Of a stretch of 64,000 nt of DNA, positions 17,098 through 25,879 are shown piece by piece (within the stretch, counting starts at the first letter, position 1; each line of letters begins with the position of its first letter). The position numbers and the translations under genes are program-made. Under the pieces are notes generated by a model. The model ran no database searches. It was not told the DNA's origin and saw nothing but the letters and a program-made list of their open reading frames with translations. The stretch lies in contig JAUZOE010000016.1 of NCBI GenBank assembly GCA_030706605.1, positions 1 through 64,000 on the forward strand, in the 5' to 3' direction. Origin of the DNA: Bacteroidota bacterium. Lineage in GTDB: Bacteria; Bacteroidota; Bacteroidia; Chitinophagales; Chitinophagaceae.

Positions 17098-19767
17098 CTA
17101 TACCAGAGATTTTACATTTGCAATCACCTCGTTTAGTTTACTTACATCCTGTCCGCCTGCACTTGCCAGTGTTTTTTGGCCGCCGCCGCCGCCTTTGATT
17201 AAAGGAGCTACCTGCTCTTTAATTATTTTGATAGCATCCAAATTTTTGGTCGCAATTAATTTCTCATCAATGGCTACTGCTACATTGGCTTTCCCTTCAA
17301 TATCTCCAGCAAGAACGATTAAATAATCTTTTTGATTTTCACTCAATAACAAACAAAGCTTTTTTAAAGATTCCCCGTTAGCAACGCTGACAATTTCTCC
17401 TATAAACTTTATACCATTTATTAGTTCCGCTTTTTCATTTAATTTGTCTTTTTCTACCAATAATAATTGGGTGGTTAAATGCTCAACTTGCTTATTCAGT
17501 TTATCTTTTTCTTCCAATAAAGATTCTAATGATTTCCTGATATCTTTTGGATTTTTGAGGCTTTCTTTTAGGGAATCCATGATATCCAGTTCATAGTTGA
17601 TAAAATCTTCAGCTGCTTTACCACTAACCGCTTCAATGCGACGTAAACCTGCGCCAACAGCGGTTTCATTGGTAATTTTAAAAATACCCAGTTCGCCGGT
17701 ATTGCTTACGTGAGTGCCTCCGCACAGTTCTATAGAATAATGAGGGTCTATTATCACAACTCTTACTTTATCGCCATATTTTTCTCCAAAAAGCGCCATT
17801 GCACCGGTTTTTAAAGCCTCCTCTTTTGGCATTTCCTTTATCACCACCGGGATGTTTTCTCTTATTTTTTCGTTTACAATAGTTTCAACCTGGGCAATTT
17901 CGGATTTAGTCATTTTACTAAAATGAGAAAAATCAAAACGCAGGTATTCATCATTAACCAAACTTCCTTTTTGCTGCACATGGGTGCCCAATACTTTTCG
18001 TAAAGCAGCATGCATTAAATGTGTAGCGCTGTGGTGAACGGCTGTATTTTTTCTTTTTTCAATATCAATTTTCGCGATGATACCTGCTTCAATATTTGCA
18101 GGTAGTTTTTCTGTAAAATGTAAAATCAGATCGTTTTCTTTCCTGGTATTGATTACCCGAATTTCTTCTTCTCCAAAAATCAATTCGCCGGTATCGCCAA
18201 CCTGGCCGCCACTTTCAGCATAAAAAGGTGTGGTATCTAAAACCAGTTGGAAGATTTCCTTTCCTTTGGTTTTAGTTGAACGGTATTTTAAGACTTTGCT
18301 TTGGGTTTCATAAGTATCGTGGCCAACAAATTTTGAAGAACCGTTTTCATTCATAGTAATCCAGTCTTCTGTATCAACGATAGATGCGGCACGGGAACGA
18401 TTTTTTTGTTGCTGCATTTCTTTTTCAAAACCAGTTTCGTCAACTTTTAATCCTTTTTCACCAGCTATTAATTTTGTTAGATCTAAAGGAAATCCAAATG
18501 TATCAAGCATTTCAAATGCGATGTATCCGGGCAATACATTAAGATTTTTTTCTCCATTTTTAATTTTTTGATCAATATCAAGGGAGAAATACATTTCGAA
18601 TCTCAGTATACCTTTATCCAATGTTCTTAAAAAATTCTGCTCTTCTTCATGAACCACTTTCTCTACAAAATCTTTTTGCTTATATAATTCAGGAAATACA
18701 TTTTTAAACTCTTCTGCAATTAATGGAATTAATTTATATAGCAATGGTTCTTTTACATCGAGATAAGAAAAATAATACCGAACGGCTCTTCTTAAAATTC
18801 TTCTTATAACGTAACCCGCACCTGTATTCGAAGGCAATTGCCCGTCTGCGATGGGAAATGCAATGGCTCTAATATGATCTGCAATTACCCGAAAAGCCAC
18901 ATCCTGTTTGCTATCAGTATTAGTATATTTTTTACCAGATATTTTTTCTACTTCAGCAATAGTTCCGGTAAAAACATCCGTATCATAATTGCTTTGTTTA
19001 TTTTGTAAAACCCTTACCAATCTTTCAAAGCCCATTCCTGTATCTACATGCCTGGCAGGCAGCATTTCTAATGAACCGTCTTTTTTTCTATTATATTGAA
19101 TGAATACATTGTTCCAGATTTCTATTACCTGCGGATCATCATTATTGACCAATCCTTTTCCATCCACTAATTTTTTTTCTGCTGACGATCTGCAATCCAC
19201 ATGAATTTCGGTGCATGGTCCACATGGGCCGGTATCGCCCATTTCCCAAAAATTATCTTTTTTATTTCCCAGGATAATCCTGTCTTCAGAAATCCATTTT
19301 TTCCAGAAATTCAGCGATTCTTCATCTTTAGGCAAGCCTTCTTTTTCATCGCCTTCAAAAATGGAAACATATAAATTCTCTTCAGGAATTTTGTAAATTT
19401 TGGTAAGCAGTTCCCAACTCCAGGCAATGGCTTCTTCTTTAAAATAAGGTGGTGGATTTCCAGTTGCGCTTCCAAAGCTCCAGTTGCCCAACATTTCAAA
19501 CATAGTGTGATGATACGTATCTACACCTACTTCTTCAAGATCATTATGTTTTCCGCTAACACGAAGACATTTTTGAGTGTCGGCTACCCGTGAATAAGGA
19601 GCAGCGCTGTTACCTAAAAAAAATTCTTTGAACTGATTCATACCGGCATTGGTAAACAACAGGGTAGGGTCGTTTTTTATTACTATTGGCGCTGAAGGAA
19701 CAATTGTATGTCCTTTCGACTTAAAAAAGTCAAGAAACTGCTGTCTTATTTCTGCACTTTGCATCAT
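17098..19767 (-). CDS. alaS: Alanyl-tRNA synthetase
   Basis: An 889-residue class II synthetase that charges tRNA-Ala. The catalytic core at the N-terminus has FTNAGMNQFK and RVADTQKCLRVSGKHNDLEEVG; the editing domain has the zinc motif HHSATHLMHAAL (HxxxH) and CGGTHV; the C-terminal C-Ala region ends with the glycine-rich KGGGGGQKTLASAGG. Length is close to the E. coli enzyme (876). Two adjacent ATG codons begin the gene; I kept the outer one. The promoter reads away from the divergent M23 gene (see 19846-19876). Confidence 0.97.
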   Translation of the reverse strand: MMQSAEIRQQFLDFFKSKGHTIVPSAPIVIKNDPTLLFTNAGMNQFKEFFLGNSAAPYSRVADTQKCLRVSGKHNDLEEVGVDTYHHTMFEMLGNWSFGSATGNPPPYFKEEAIAWSWELLTKIYKIPEENLYVSIFEGDEKEGLPKDEESLNFWKKWISEDRIILGNKKDNFWEMGDTGPCGPCTEIHVDCRSSAEKKLVDGKGLVNNDDPQVIEIWNNVFIQYNRKKDGSLEMLPARHVDTGMGFERLVRVLQNKQSNYDTDVFTGTIAEVEKISGKKYTNTDSKQDVAFRVIADHIRAIAFPIADGQLPSNTGAGYVIRRILRRAVRYYFSYLDVKEPLLYKLIPLIAEEFKNVFPELYKQKDFVEKVVHEEEQNFLRTLDKGILRFEMYFSLDIDQKIKNGEKNLNVLPGYIAFEMLDTFGFPLDLTKLIAGEKGLKVDETGFEKEMQQQKNRSRAASIVDTEDWITMNENGSSKFVGHDTYETQSKVLKYRSTKTKGKEIFQLVLDTTPFYAESGGQVGDTGELIFGEEEIRVINTRKENDLILHFTEKLPANIEAGIIAKIDIEKRKNTAVHHSATHLMHAALRKVLGTHVQQKGSLVNDEYLRFDFSHFSKMTKSEIAQVETIVNEKIRENIPVVIKEMPKEEALKTGAMALFGEKYGDKVRVVIIDPHYSIELCGGTHVSNTGELGIFKITNETAVGAGLRRIEAVSGKAAEDFINYELDIMDSLKESLKNPKDIRKSLESLLEEKDKLNKQVEHLTTQLLLVEKDKLNEKAELINGIKFIGEIVSVANGESLKKLCLLLSENQKDYLIVLAGDIEGKANVAVAIDEKLIATKNLDAIKIIKEQVAPLIKGGGGGQKTLASAGGQDVSKLNEVIANVKSLV

Positions 19768-19788
19768 ACTGCCGGGTGAATTTTAAGA

Positions 19789-19818
19789 TTGAATTAGAGT
19801 ATTAAGAAGTTATCTTTG
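19789..19818 (+). promoter_or_regulatory. Near-perfect promoter for the M23 peptidase operon
   Basis: TTG at 19789-19791, spacer of 19 bases, TATCTTTG at 19811-19818. This is a full match to the Bacteroidota promoter and points toward the M23/MerR operon. It lies about 30 bases from an equally good promoter on the other strand. Confidence 0.7.
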
Positions 19819-19845
19819 TTTACTTTAAAAGTAATTAAATGTCGG

Positions 19846-19876
19846 CAAAGGTATTTGGTTTGTCTGCATTTACAAA
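19846..19876 (-). promoter_or_regulatory. Near-perfect promoter for alaS
   Basis: On the minus strand TTTG (19876-19873), a 19-base spacer and TACCTTTG (19853-19846) form a full match to the Bacteroidota consensus. The alaS start is about 80 bases downstream. Confidence 0.7.
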
Positions 19877-19929
19877 CAGAACGGTTTTTAAAATTCACGA
19901 TTGGAAAATCTTTTCCTTTTAATACAGGG

Positions 19930-20904
19930 ATGAAAAAAATAAAATATTATTTTAATACCAACACATTACGTTACGAGAAATTGGTAACGCCCCTTCGGGT
20001 AAAACTATTAAGGTTTTTTACATTTATAGCCGCAGCTTTGTTTACTGCTTTTATCATTGTTTCTCTTGCATTTCGTTTTATACCATCGCCAGGACTTAAA
20101 TTGGCTCAAATGAGATATGCAAAAATGAGACAAAATTATGAAGCGCTTGCAGAACAATCTCAAAAGTTGCAACAGGAAATGTCTTTTTTAGAAAAAAGAG
20201 ATAACCAGGTGTATCGTTCTATTTTTGAAGCCAATCCATTACCGGATAGCGCCCGGGCTAAACTTACAGAACAAAAAAGTGAGTTTGATAAAATTGCTGC
20301 CATTAATGATGAGGAGCTGGGTAACGAACTGGCAAAAACATTAAATAATATCAGTGCAAGAATCAAATATCAATATGCCAGTTATAATGAAATTGAAAAA
20401 CTGATTAAAAACCAGAGTGCCAAACTCGCTTCTATTCCTGCGATTCAACCGGTGAGCAACCGGGATCTTGATAGAATTGCTTCAGGTTTTGGAATGCGGA
20501 TTGACCCTGTTTATGGAACACCTAAAATGCATAAAGGCCTTGATTTTACTGCACCACAGGGTACGCCGATTTATGCAACGGGCGATGGCGTGGTAACTAC
20601 GGCTGGATTTGACAGGGGGGGATTTGGGAATCATGTAATCATCAATAATGGTTATGGATATGAAACTTTATTCGGACACATGGTACGGATAAAAGTACAT
20701 GCGGGTGAAAGAGTAAAACGCGGGGAAGTAATCGGGTGGGTGGGCAGTACCGGCAAAAGTACGGGGCCACATTGTCACTACGAAGTGCACATTAACGGGC
20801 GGGAAGTAGATCCGGTGTATTTCTTCTATAACGACCTTACACCTGAACAATTTGACCGAATTTTGAAAATTGCTTCTACCGGAAGTGCAAAAAGTCTTGA
20901 TTAG
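19930..20904 (+). CDS. M23-family peptidoglycan endopeptidase (MepM-like)
   Basis: A 324-residue inner-membrane-anchored protein: a transmembrane segment (about residues 27-48), a coiled-coil region (about 60-150, rich in Glu, Gln and Leu), then an M23 (LytM) domain with the zinc ligands in HKGLDFTAP (HxxxD) and HCHYEVH (HxH). M23 enzymes cut peptide cross-links of peptidoglycan. I placed the start at the ATG followed by KKIKYYF; an upstream TTG would add 38 residues unlike the family. The MerR gene begins two bases after its stop, so the two are co-transcribed. Confidence 0.9.
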   Translation: MKKIKYYFNTNTLRYEKLVTPLRVKLLRFFTFIAAALFTAFIIVSLAFRFIPSPGLKLAQMRYAKMRQNYEALAEQSQKLQQEMSFLEKRDNQVYRSIFEANPLPDSARAKLTEQKSEFDKIAAINDEELGNELAKTLNNISARIKYQYASYNEIEKLIKNQSAKLASIPAIQPVSNRDLDRIASGFGMRIDPVYGTPKMHKGLDFTAPQGTPIYATGDGVVTTAGFDRGGFGNHVIINNGYGYETLFGHMVRIKVHAGERVKRGEVIGWVGSTGKSTGPHCHYEVHINGREVDPVYFFYNDLTPEQFDRILKIASTGSAKSLD

Positions 20905-20906
20905 CT

Positions 20907-21389
20907 ATGGCATTATCACAAATCAAATTTGAGTTTGATGATGATCTTCAAAAGAGAGAAGACGTAAAGAATGCGCCACCGCAAACGGAAAATCAAAAAT
21001 CAAAACGAGGCAGAAAAAGCCTTAAACAATCTAATGTTGAACCAGATATACCTGCTGTACCTGCAGATGAAATTCTTTTTCAGAAACAATATTATTCTAT
21101 TGGTGATGTAGCTGCGATGTTTAAAGAAAATACTTCTTTAATAAGGTATTGGGAAAATGAATTCACTATTTTAAAACCCAAAAAAAATAAAAAAGGAGAT
21201 CGTTTTTTCAGGCCTGAAGATGTAAAAAATCTTAAAATGATTTATCATTTGCTCCGTGAAAGAAAATACACCATTGAAGGTGCAAAAGAATTTCTTGCCC
21301 ATAATAAAGCTGCAGGTGAAAAACATGAAATGATAGAATCTTTAGAAAAAATAAAACTGTTTTTATTGGAATTGAAAAATAACCTGTAA
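20907..21389 (+). CDS. MerR-family transcriptional regulator
   Basis: A 160-residue DNA-binding protein. After a ~50-residue basic, disordered N-terminus it carries a MerR helix-turn-helix (YYSIGDVAAMFKENTSLIRYW, then the wing with KKGDRFFRPEDVKNLKMIYHLL), ending in a short helix. There are no C-terminal cysteines or ligand domain, so metal sensing is unlikely. It follows the M23 gene by two bases, suggesting one message and possibly a link to envelope growth; that link is inference. Confidence 0.88.
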   Translation: MALSQIKFEFDDDLQKREDVKNAPPQTENQKSKRGRKSLKQSNVEPDIPAVPADEILFQKQYYSIGDVAAMFKENTSLIRYWENEFTILKPKKNKKGDRFFRPEDVKNLKMIYHLLRERKYTIEGAKEFLAHNKAAGEKHEMIESLEKIKLFLLELKNNL

Positions 21390-21412
21390 ATAGTTGTAAA
21401 ATATTTTCCATT

Positions 21413-21571
21413 TCATCCGGCTCCACTGACTTGCTTCCTGGTAAGCCAGTCTAAAAAATAGGGTAAGATTTTGAATAATTTGGCGATAATAATAAAAGGA
21501 GCAGAAAAGGTAATTATTTCAAATAAATATATAGCGTTGGCTTTTATAAATTTGGTATGTAGAAAAAACAT
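21413..21571 (-). CDS. Possible small membrane protein or gene remnant (52 aa)
   Basis: A minus-strand reading frame in the spacer after the MerR gene encodes 52 residues, from ATG at 21569-21571. It has one long hydrophobic stretch (AIYLFEIITFSAPFIIIAK) and a polar end (YFLDWLTRKQVSGAG). The C-terminal half reads like real protein rather than antisense noise, and the frame stays open about 15 codons upstream of the ATG. It could be a small membrane protein or the tail of a degraded gene. No promoter or homology evidence is available. Confidence 0.3.
   Translation of the reverse strand: MFFLHTKFIKANAIYLFEIITFSAPFIIIAKLFKILPYFLDWLTRKQVSGAG
21428..21451. terminator. Hairpin after the MerR gene
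   Basis: GACTTGCTT and AAGCCAGTC pair over nine positions with one mismatch, around a six-base loop, 39 bases after the MerR stop. There is no T run after it on the plus strand, so it is a weak terminator candidate. Confidence 0.35.
21547..21554 (+). promoter_or_regulatory. -7 box TAAATTTG upstream of the isomerase-like lipoprotein gene
   Basis: TAAATTTG matches TAnnTTTG, 86 bases before the ATG at 21640. No good -33 element is visible. Confidence 0.35.
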
Positions 21572-21639
21572 ATTGGCCAGGTATTTTTCTTTATTTATAA
21601 GTATATTGCTGTTTCTTTATTAAAATTAAAACACATACA

Positions 21640-22527
21640 ATGAAAAAGATTGCTTTTTTCTTTCTAAGTTTTGTTTGCATTGTGGTACTTACTAAATGTA
21701 ATTCCACAGGTTCAAAAGAGGCTACTGGTGCCGATTCTACTGCAACGGTTTCTGATACCGATAATGTTACTGCCAATTGGAAGCTTGGTGTGCAAATGTG
21801 GACTTTCCGGATGTTCACTTTCGCAGAGGCTTTAGATAAAGTAGATAGCTCTGGAGTAAAATATATTGAAGCAATGATGAATCAACCTCTGGGTGCAGGT
21901 ATGAAAGATAGTTTCGGTCTGAGGATGTCGGATGATACCAAAGAAAAAGTAAAACAATTGCTTCAATCAAAAGGCATCAGCATTGTGGCAATGGGTGTTA
22001 TTGTTCCCAAGACGAGAGAAGAATGGAAAAAATATTTTGATCTTGCCAAATATTTTGGAATGAGTTATATCACTGCAGAACCACTAAAAAATCAATGGGA
22101 TATGGTAGATAGCATGGCTGGTGATTATGGTATTAAAGTAGCTATACATGATCATCCGAAACCTAATGTTTACTGGAGCCCTGATTCTGTTCTGGCCGCA
22201 ACGGTTGGACATCCAAATATCGGTTCATGTGCTGATGTAGGTCATTGGGCAAGAAATGGCATTAATCCTGTGGTAGCTCTTAAAGTACTTGCAGGTCATG
22301 TATTTGGCGTGCATTTGAAGGATATTGTAAAATTTGATGACACGAAAGCCAGGGATACTGTTGTTGGAAAAGGAGTGATTGATTTTCCTCCTATTTTCCA
22401 GGAGTTGAAACGACAGCACTTTAGCGGAATGCTTTCGATAGAACATGAATCAAATTGGTATAACAGTGTTCCTGATGTGATAGAAACTGTGAAGTTTTAT
22501 AACGAACAGGTAGCAAAACTTAAATAA
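21640..22527 (+). CDS. Exported sugar-phosphate isomerase/epimerase-like lipoprotein
   Basis: A 295-residue protein with an N-terminal hydrophobic signal ending in a lipobox-like VLTKC (Cys about residue 21), a Ser/Thr-rich linker, then a xylose-isomerase-like TIM barrel (AP-endonuclease 2 superfamily). Recognisable metal-site elements are LGVQMWTFR near the barrel start, AIHDHPKPN, SCADVGHWARNG, VHLKDI and a terminal SIEHES. These enzymes act on sugars or sugar-like substrates; the exported lipid anchor is the notable feature. A terminator follows it, so it is not in the same message as the fucose genes downstream, though a sugar-related role there is possible. Confidence 0.85.
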   Translation: MKKIAFFFLSFVCIVVLTKCNSTGSKEATGADSTATVSDTDNVTANWKLGVQMWTFRMFTFAEALDKVDSSGVKYIEAMMNQPLGAGMKDSFGLRMSDDTKEKVKQLLQSKGISIVAMGVIVPKTREEWKKYFDLAKYFGMSYITAEPLKNQWDMVDSMAGDYGIKVAIHDHPKPNVYWSPDSVLAATVGHPNIGSCADVGHWARNGINPVVALKVLAGHVFGVHLKDIVKFDDTKARDTVVGKGVIDFPPIFQELKRQHFSGMLSIEHESNWYNSVPDVIETVKFYNEQVAKLK

Positions 22528-22547
22528 TATAGATTTCACATTTTTTG

Positions 22548-22589
22548 AAGGCTTACTAAAGTGCAATACACTTTGGTAAGCCTTTTTAC
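22548..22589 (+). terminator. Rho-independent terminator after the isomerase-like gene
   Basis: AAGGCTTAC, AAAGTG / CACTTT, GTAAGCCTT form a long hairpin around CAATA, followed by TTTTTAC. It separates the lipoprotein gene from the fucose locus. Confidence 0.85.
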
Positions 22590-22739
22590 TTTATCCTGAT
22601 TTCTATTTTTCAAATAAAATAAAATTTTTTATACCTGCTCCCTGGGTGCAAATGCCAATATTTTAATAATCTTAATTTTTATTTTGCATTAGCTGATTAC
22701 TCATGGTAGTAAAAAGAATATTGTTTTATATTTACCTCC

Positions 22740-24095
22740 ATGAAAAAATATATAGCATTTTGCCTGATGTTTTGCTCTTTAATTACGAATGGATTTGCGC
22801 AAACATTACCTGTTCCAGCAAATCGCCAGCTTTTGTGGCAGCAGATGGAAACAACCGCTTTTCTACATTTTACCGTAAATACTTTTACTGATAAAGAGTG
22901 GGGTGATGGAACTGAAAGCGAGAAGGTTTTTAATCCTGCAAAGTTGGATGCCCGTCAATGGATTAAGGCTCTAAAAAGTGCAGGCTTTAAAATGGCAATA
23001 TTGACCTGTAAACATCATGATGGTTTTTGCCTTTGGCCATCTGCATATACAGAGCATTCAGTTAAAAACAGTCCCTGGAAAAACGGGAAAGGAGATGTAG
23101 TAAAAGAAGTTGCTGATGCTTGCCGGGAATACGGGTTAAAATTTGGGGTTTATTTATCTCCCTGGGACAGACACGAGGCTTCCTATGGTACGTCGTCCTA
23201 TAATACTTATTATAAAAATGAACTAAGAGAATTGCTTACCAATTATGGAGAAATATCAGAGGTTTGGTTTGATGGTGCCAAAGGAGCCAATGCAAAAGGT
23301 ATGGAATATGATTTTAGAGGGTATTGGAATTTAGTGAGGCAATTGCAACCGCATGCTGTTATTTTTTCTGATGCAGGCCCTGATGTAAGGTGGGTTGGAA
23401 ATGAAAAAGGAAACGCGGGGCAAACGTGCTGGTCAACTATCGATACTGCAGGAATGGCACCCGGTAAGGCTGATCCTCATTACCTGAATGTGGGAGATCC
23501 GGATGGTAAATGCTGGATACCTGCAGAAACCGATGTTTCAATAAGACCGGGATGGTTTTATCATCCAAGCGAAAATGATAAAGTGAAATCACCTAAAGAA
23601 TTAGTGAACTTGTATTATCAATCTGTTGGACATAATAGTTTGTTGTTGCTGAATATCCCTCCCAATAGGAAAGGATTATTATCTGACCAGGACATTAGCA
23701 GTATCAAAGGGTTCAGAGAAATACTTAATGAAACTTTTGCCACTAACCTTGCCAATGGGAAAGTGCCGACATCATTAACAGATAAAAAATTAAATACTTT
23801 CATTTCAATTAAAACCAATCATCCATTAGTAATTGATTTTAAAAAACAGGTAACGATTGACAGGGCCATGCTACAGGAAAATATTTCTACAGGACAACGC
23901 ATTAGTAAAGCATTATTAGAATATTGGGATGGAAATGAATGGAAACAACTGGATGAATTTACAACTGTTGGGTATAAACGCTTATTGCGATTCAAAGCGC
24001 TATCCACACAAAAAATCAGACTCACTATATTAGATTCAAAAGGTACGGTACAACTGGCAGAAATAGGTTTTTTTAAAGCATCGGCAAAGGAATAA
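22740..24095 (+). CDS. Alpha-L-fucosidase (GH29) with C-terminal discoidin-like domain
   Basis: A 451-residue exported enzyme that releases terminal L-fucose from glycans. After a signal peptide (residues 1-20) the GH29 barrel shows the substrate histidine pair in CKHHDGFCLWPS and the nucleophile Asp in EVWFDGAKG. From about residue 340 a beta-rich domain (LVIDFKKQVTIDRAML..., VQLAEIGFFKA) resembles an F5/8 type C carbohydrate-binding domain. This arrangement is common among GH29 enzymes active on branched or linked fucose. First gene of the fucose locus, with a 200-base gap before fucP. Confidence 0.92.
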   Translation: MKKYIAFCLMFCSLITNGFAQTLPVPANRQLLWQQMETTAFLHFTVNTFTDKEWGDGTESEKVFNPAKLDARQWIKALKSAGFKMAILTCKHHDGFCLWPSAYTEHSVKNSPWKNGKGDVVKEVADACREYGLKFGVYLSPWDRHEASYGTSSYNTYYKNELRELLTNYGEISEVWFDGAKGANAKGMEYDFRGYWNLVRQLQPHAVIFSDAGPDVRWVGNEKGNAGQTCWSTIDTAGMAPGKADPHYLNVGDPDGKCWIPAETDVSIRPGWFYHPSENDKVKSPKELVNLYYQSVGHNSLLLLNIPPNRKGLLSDQDISSIKGFREILNETFATNLANGKVPTSLTDKKLNTFISIKTNHPLVIDFKKQVTIDRAMLQENISTGQRISKALLEYWDGNEWKQLDEFTTVGYKRLLRFKALSTQKIRLTILDSKGTVQLAEIGFFKASAKE

Positions 24096-24297
24096 GATTC
24101 CTTGAAGTTATCTCTTATTACTTGCCGTGATAATATCGATTCTCTAGTGGTTCTCCCGAATCATTATTTAAAAATTTTACACGTTTTCAAATATGCTCAT
24201 TTATTTATTTCATAAATAACGTTTTAATGTTTATTTTCCATATCTGTAATTATCATAATTTTATTTATACGTTAACGATTGCTAAAATTACTGTGAT

Positions 24298-25506
24298 ATG
24301 AAATCAAGTCGAACCTATTCTTTGCCAATTATTTTGGTAACCACATTATTTTTTTTATGGGGTCTTGCTTATGGGCTATTAGATGTCCTTAACAAGCATT
24401 TTCAGGAAACAATGAATATTACCAAGCAACGATCCACCTTGATCCAGGCTGCTTATTTTGGGGCTTATTTTTTAATTGCTTTACCCGCCGGAGCATTTAT
24501 TCAAAAAGTAGGTTACAGAAAAGGTATTATTATAGGTTTGTTACTATATGCAACAGGTGCTATTCTTTTTTATCCATCTGCACAAAATGAGAGTTTTACA
24601 TTTTTCCTAGTTGCTTTGTTTGTGCTGGCCAGCGGCCTCACTTTTTTAGAAACAGGTGCCAATCCCTATATTACCGTTCTTGGGAAACCTGAGACTTCTG
24701 AATTTCGTTTAAACCTTGCACAGAGCTTTAATGGTGTTGGCTCTTTCTTGGGGCCTATTATTGGAGGAGCCTTGTTTTTTGGAGGGAAATCCACTGAGGG
24801 TTCTTCTCAATTAGATACTGTGAAATACGTTTATATTGCTATTGCGGTAGTTGTGTTATTAGTTGCATTTTTATTTTTTAAAACGCCGATGCCTGAAGTC
24901 AAAGAAGAAGAATTGGTGATAGATGAGAATGAGCATCAGGGCAAGAAATTGTTTCAGCATACACATTTTGTTTGGGCCATTGTAGCTCAATTTTTTTATC
25001 TGGCAGCACAGGTTGGTATAGCAGCCTTATTTATAAATTATTGTACAGAAAAGAATATTGGTATTGATAATGTACGTGCTTCTTATTTGCTTTCCGGAAG
25101 TCTGATTTTATTTACGGCCGGAAGATTTGCCGGAACGGCCCTCATGAAATTTATTGCACCCCATAAGCTTTTGGCATTGTATTCGTTCGTAAATATCTGC
25201 TTATGTTTTGTTGTAGTGACTGCATCCGGAATTATATCGGTATACTCGCTTATGGCAATTTTCTTTTTTGAATCTATTATGTTTCCAACCATATTTGCAT
25301 TAGGTGTAAAAAATCTTGGTATCTATACAAAGAAGGGTTCATCATATATTGTAACCTCATTTATTGGTGGAGCATTAGTGCCACTAGCTATGGGAGCATT
25401 GGCGCAATCCTACTCAACGCCATTTTCATATATAGTCCCATTGATTTGTTTTGTTTTTGTATTTTTATTTGCTGTACATGGATATAAAATAAAGGTTCAT
25501 TCATGA
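24298..25506 (+). CDS. fucP: L-fucose:H+ symporter (FucP family, MFS)
   Basis: A 402-residue major facilitator with about twelve transmembrane segments. The signature regions include FFLWGLAYGLLDVLNKHFQ near the start, FLETGANPYITVLG in TM4 and LNLAQSFNGVGSFLGP in TM5, characteristic of FucP rather than other MFS sugar porters. It brings L-fucose across the inner membrane. Its TGA stop overlaps the ATG of the mutarotase gene by four bases (ATGA), so the pair is translationally coupled. The 5' spacer contains a CGTTAACG palindrome at 24270-24277 of uncertain meaning. Confidence 0.93.
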   Translation: MKSSRTYSLPIILVTTLFFLWGLAYGLLDVLNKHFQETMNITKQRSTLIQAAYFGAYFLIALPAGAFIQKVGYRKGIIIGLLLYATGAILFYPSAQNESFTFFLVALFVLASGLTFLETGANPYITVLGKPETSEFRLNLAQSFNGVGSFLGPIIGGALFFGGKSTEGSSQLDTVKYVYIAIAVVVLLVAFLFFKTPMPEVKEEELVIDENEHQGKKLFQHTHFVWAIVAQFFYLAAQVGIAALFINYCTEKNIGIDNVRASYLLSGSLILFTAGRFAGTALMKFIAPHKLLALYSFVNICLCFVVVTASGIISVYSLMAIFFFESIMFPTIFALGVKNLGIYTKKGSSYIVTSFIGGALVPLAMGALAQSYSTPFSYIVPLICFVFVFLFAVHGYKIKVHS

Positions 25507-25844
25507 AAAGATATTCCCTAACACTTGATTTGAAAAATGATCCTGAATTAATCTGGCAATATGAAGAGATTCATAAGGCCGTATGGCCTGAGATAATAAG
25601 TTCTATAAAAGATGCCGGTATAGAAAATATGCTGATTTACCGTTATGGAACAAGGATGTTTATGATAATGGAGGTAAATGATGATTTTAGCTTTGAAAAA
25701 AAACAACTAGCTGATGCCAATAATCCAAAAGTGCAGGAATGGGAAGAATTGATGTGGAAGTTCCAGCAACCTCTTGAAGGGGCCTTAAATGGAGAGAAAT
25801 GGAAACTGATGGATAAAATTTTTGAACTCAAGGAATTTAAATAA
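25503..25844 (+). CDS. L-fucose/L-rhamnose mutarotase (RhaM/DUF718 family)
   Basis: A 113-residue cytosolic ferredoxin-like dimer subunit interconverting the alpha and beta anomers of a 6-deoxyhexose. Motifs: RYSLTLDLKNDPELIWQYEEIHKAVWPE (with the active-site His), ENMLIYRYGTRMFMIMEV, and a tryptophan-rich C-terminus (VQEWEELMWKFQQPL). The family is named for L-rhamnose, but its coupling to fucP and its place in this locus make L-fucose the likely substrate. It is not FucU. Start overlaps the fucP stop. Confidence 0.9.
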   Translation: MKRYSLTLDLKNDPELIWQYEEIHKAVWPEIISSIKDAGIENMLIYRYGTRMFMIMEVNDDFSFEKKQLADANNPKVQEWEELMWKFQQPLEGALNGEKWKLMDKIFELKEFK

Positions 25845-25879
25845 ATATTTTTATAATAAAATGATCCAATAATTTAAAG

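Noticed and set aside
19816-19929. Extended N-terminus of the M23 peptidase from a TTG start
   Set aside because: The extra 38 residues are unlike the family, and the predicted promoter box overlaps the TTG; the ATG at 19930 is preferred.
24270-24277. CGTTAACG palindrome before fucP as a possible repressor site
   Set aside because: The same 8-mer occurs inside the hemN coding sequence (about 38941), so alone it is not distinctive; no regulator gene is in the locus.
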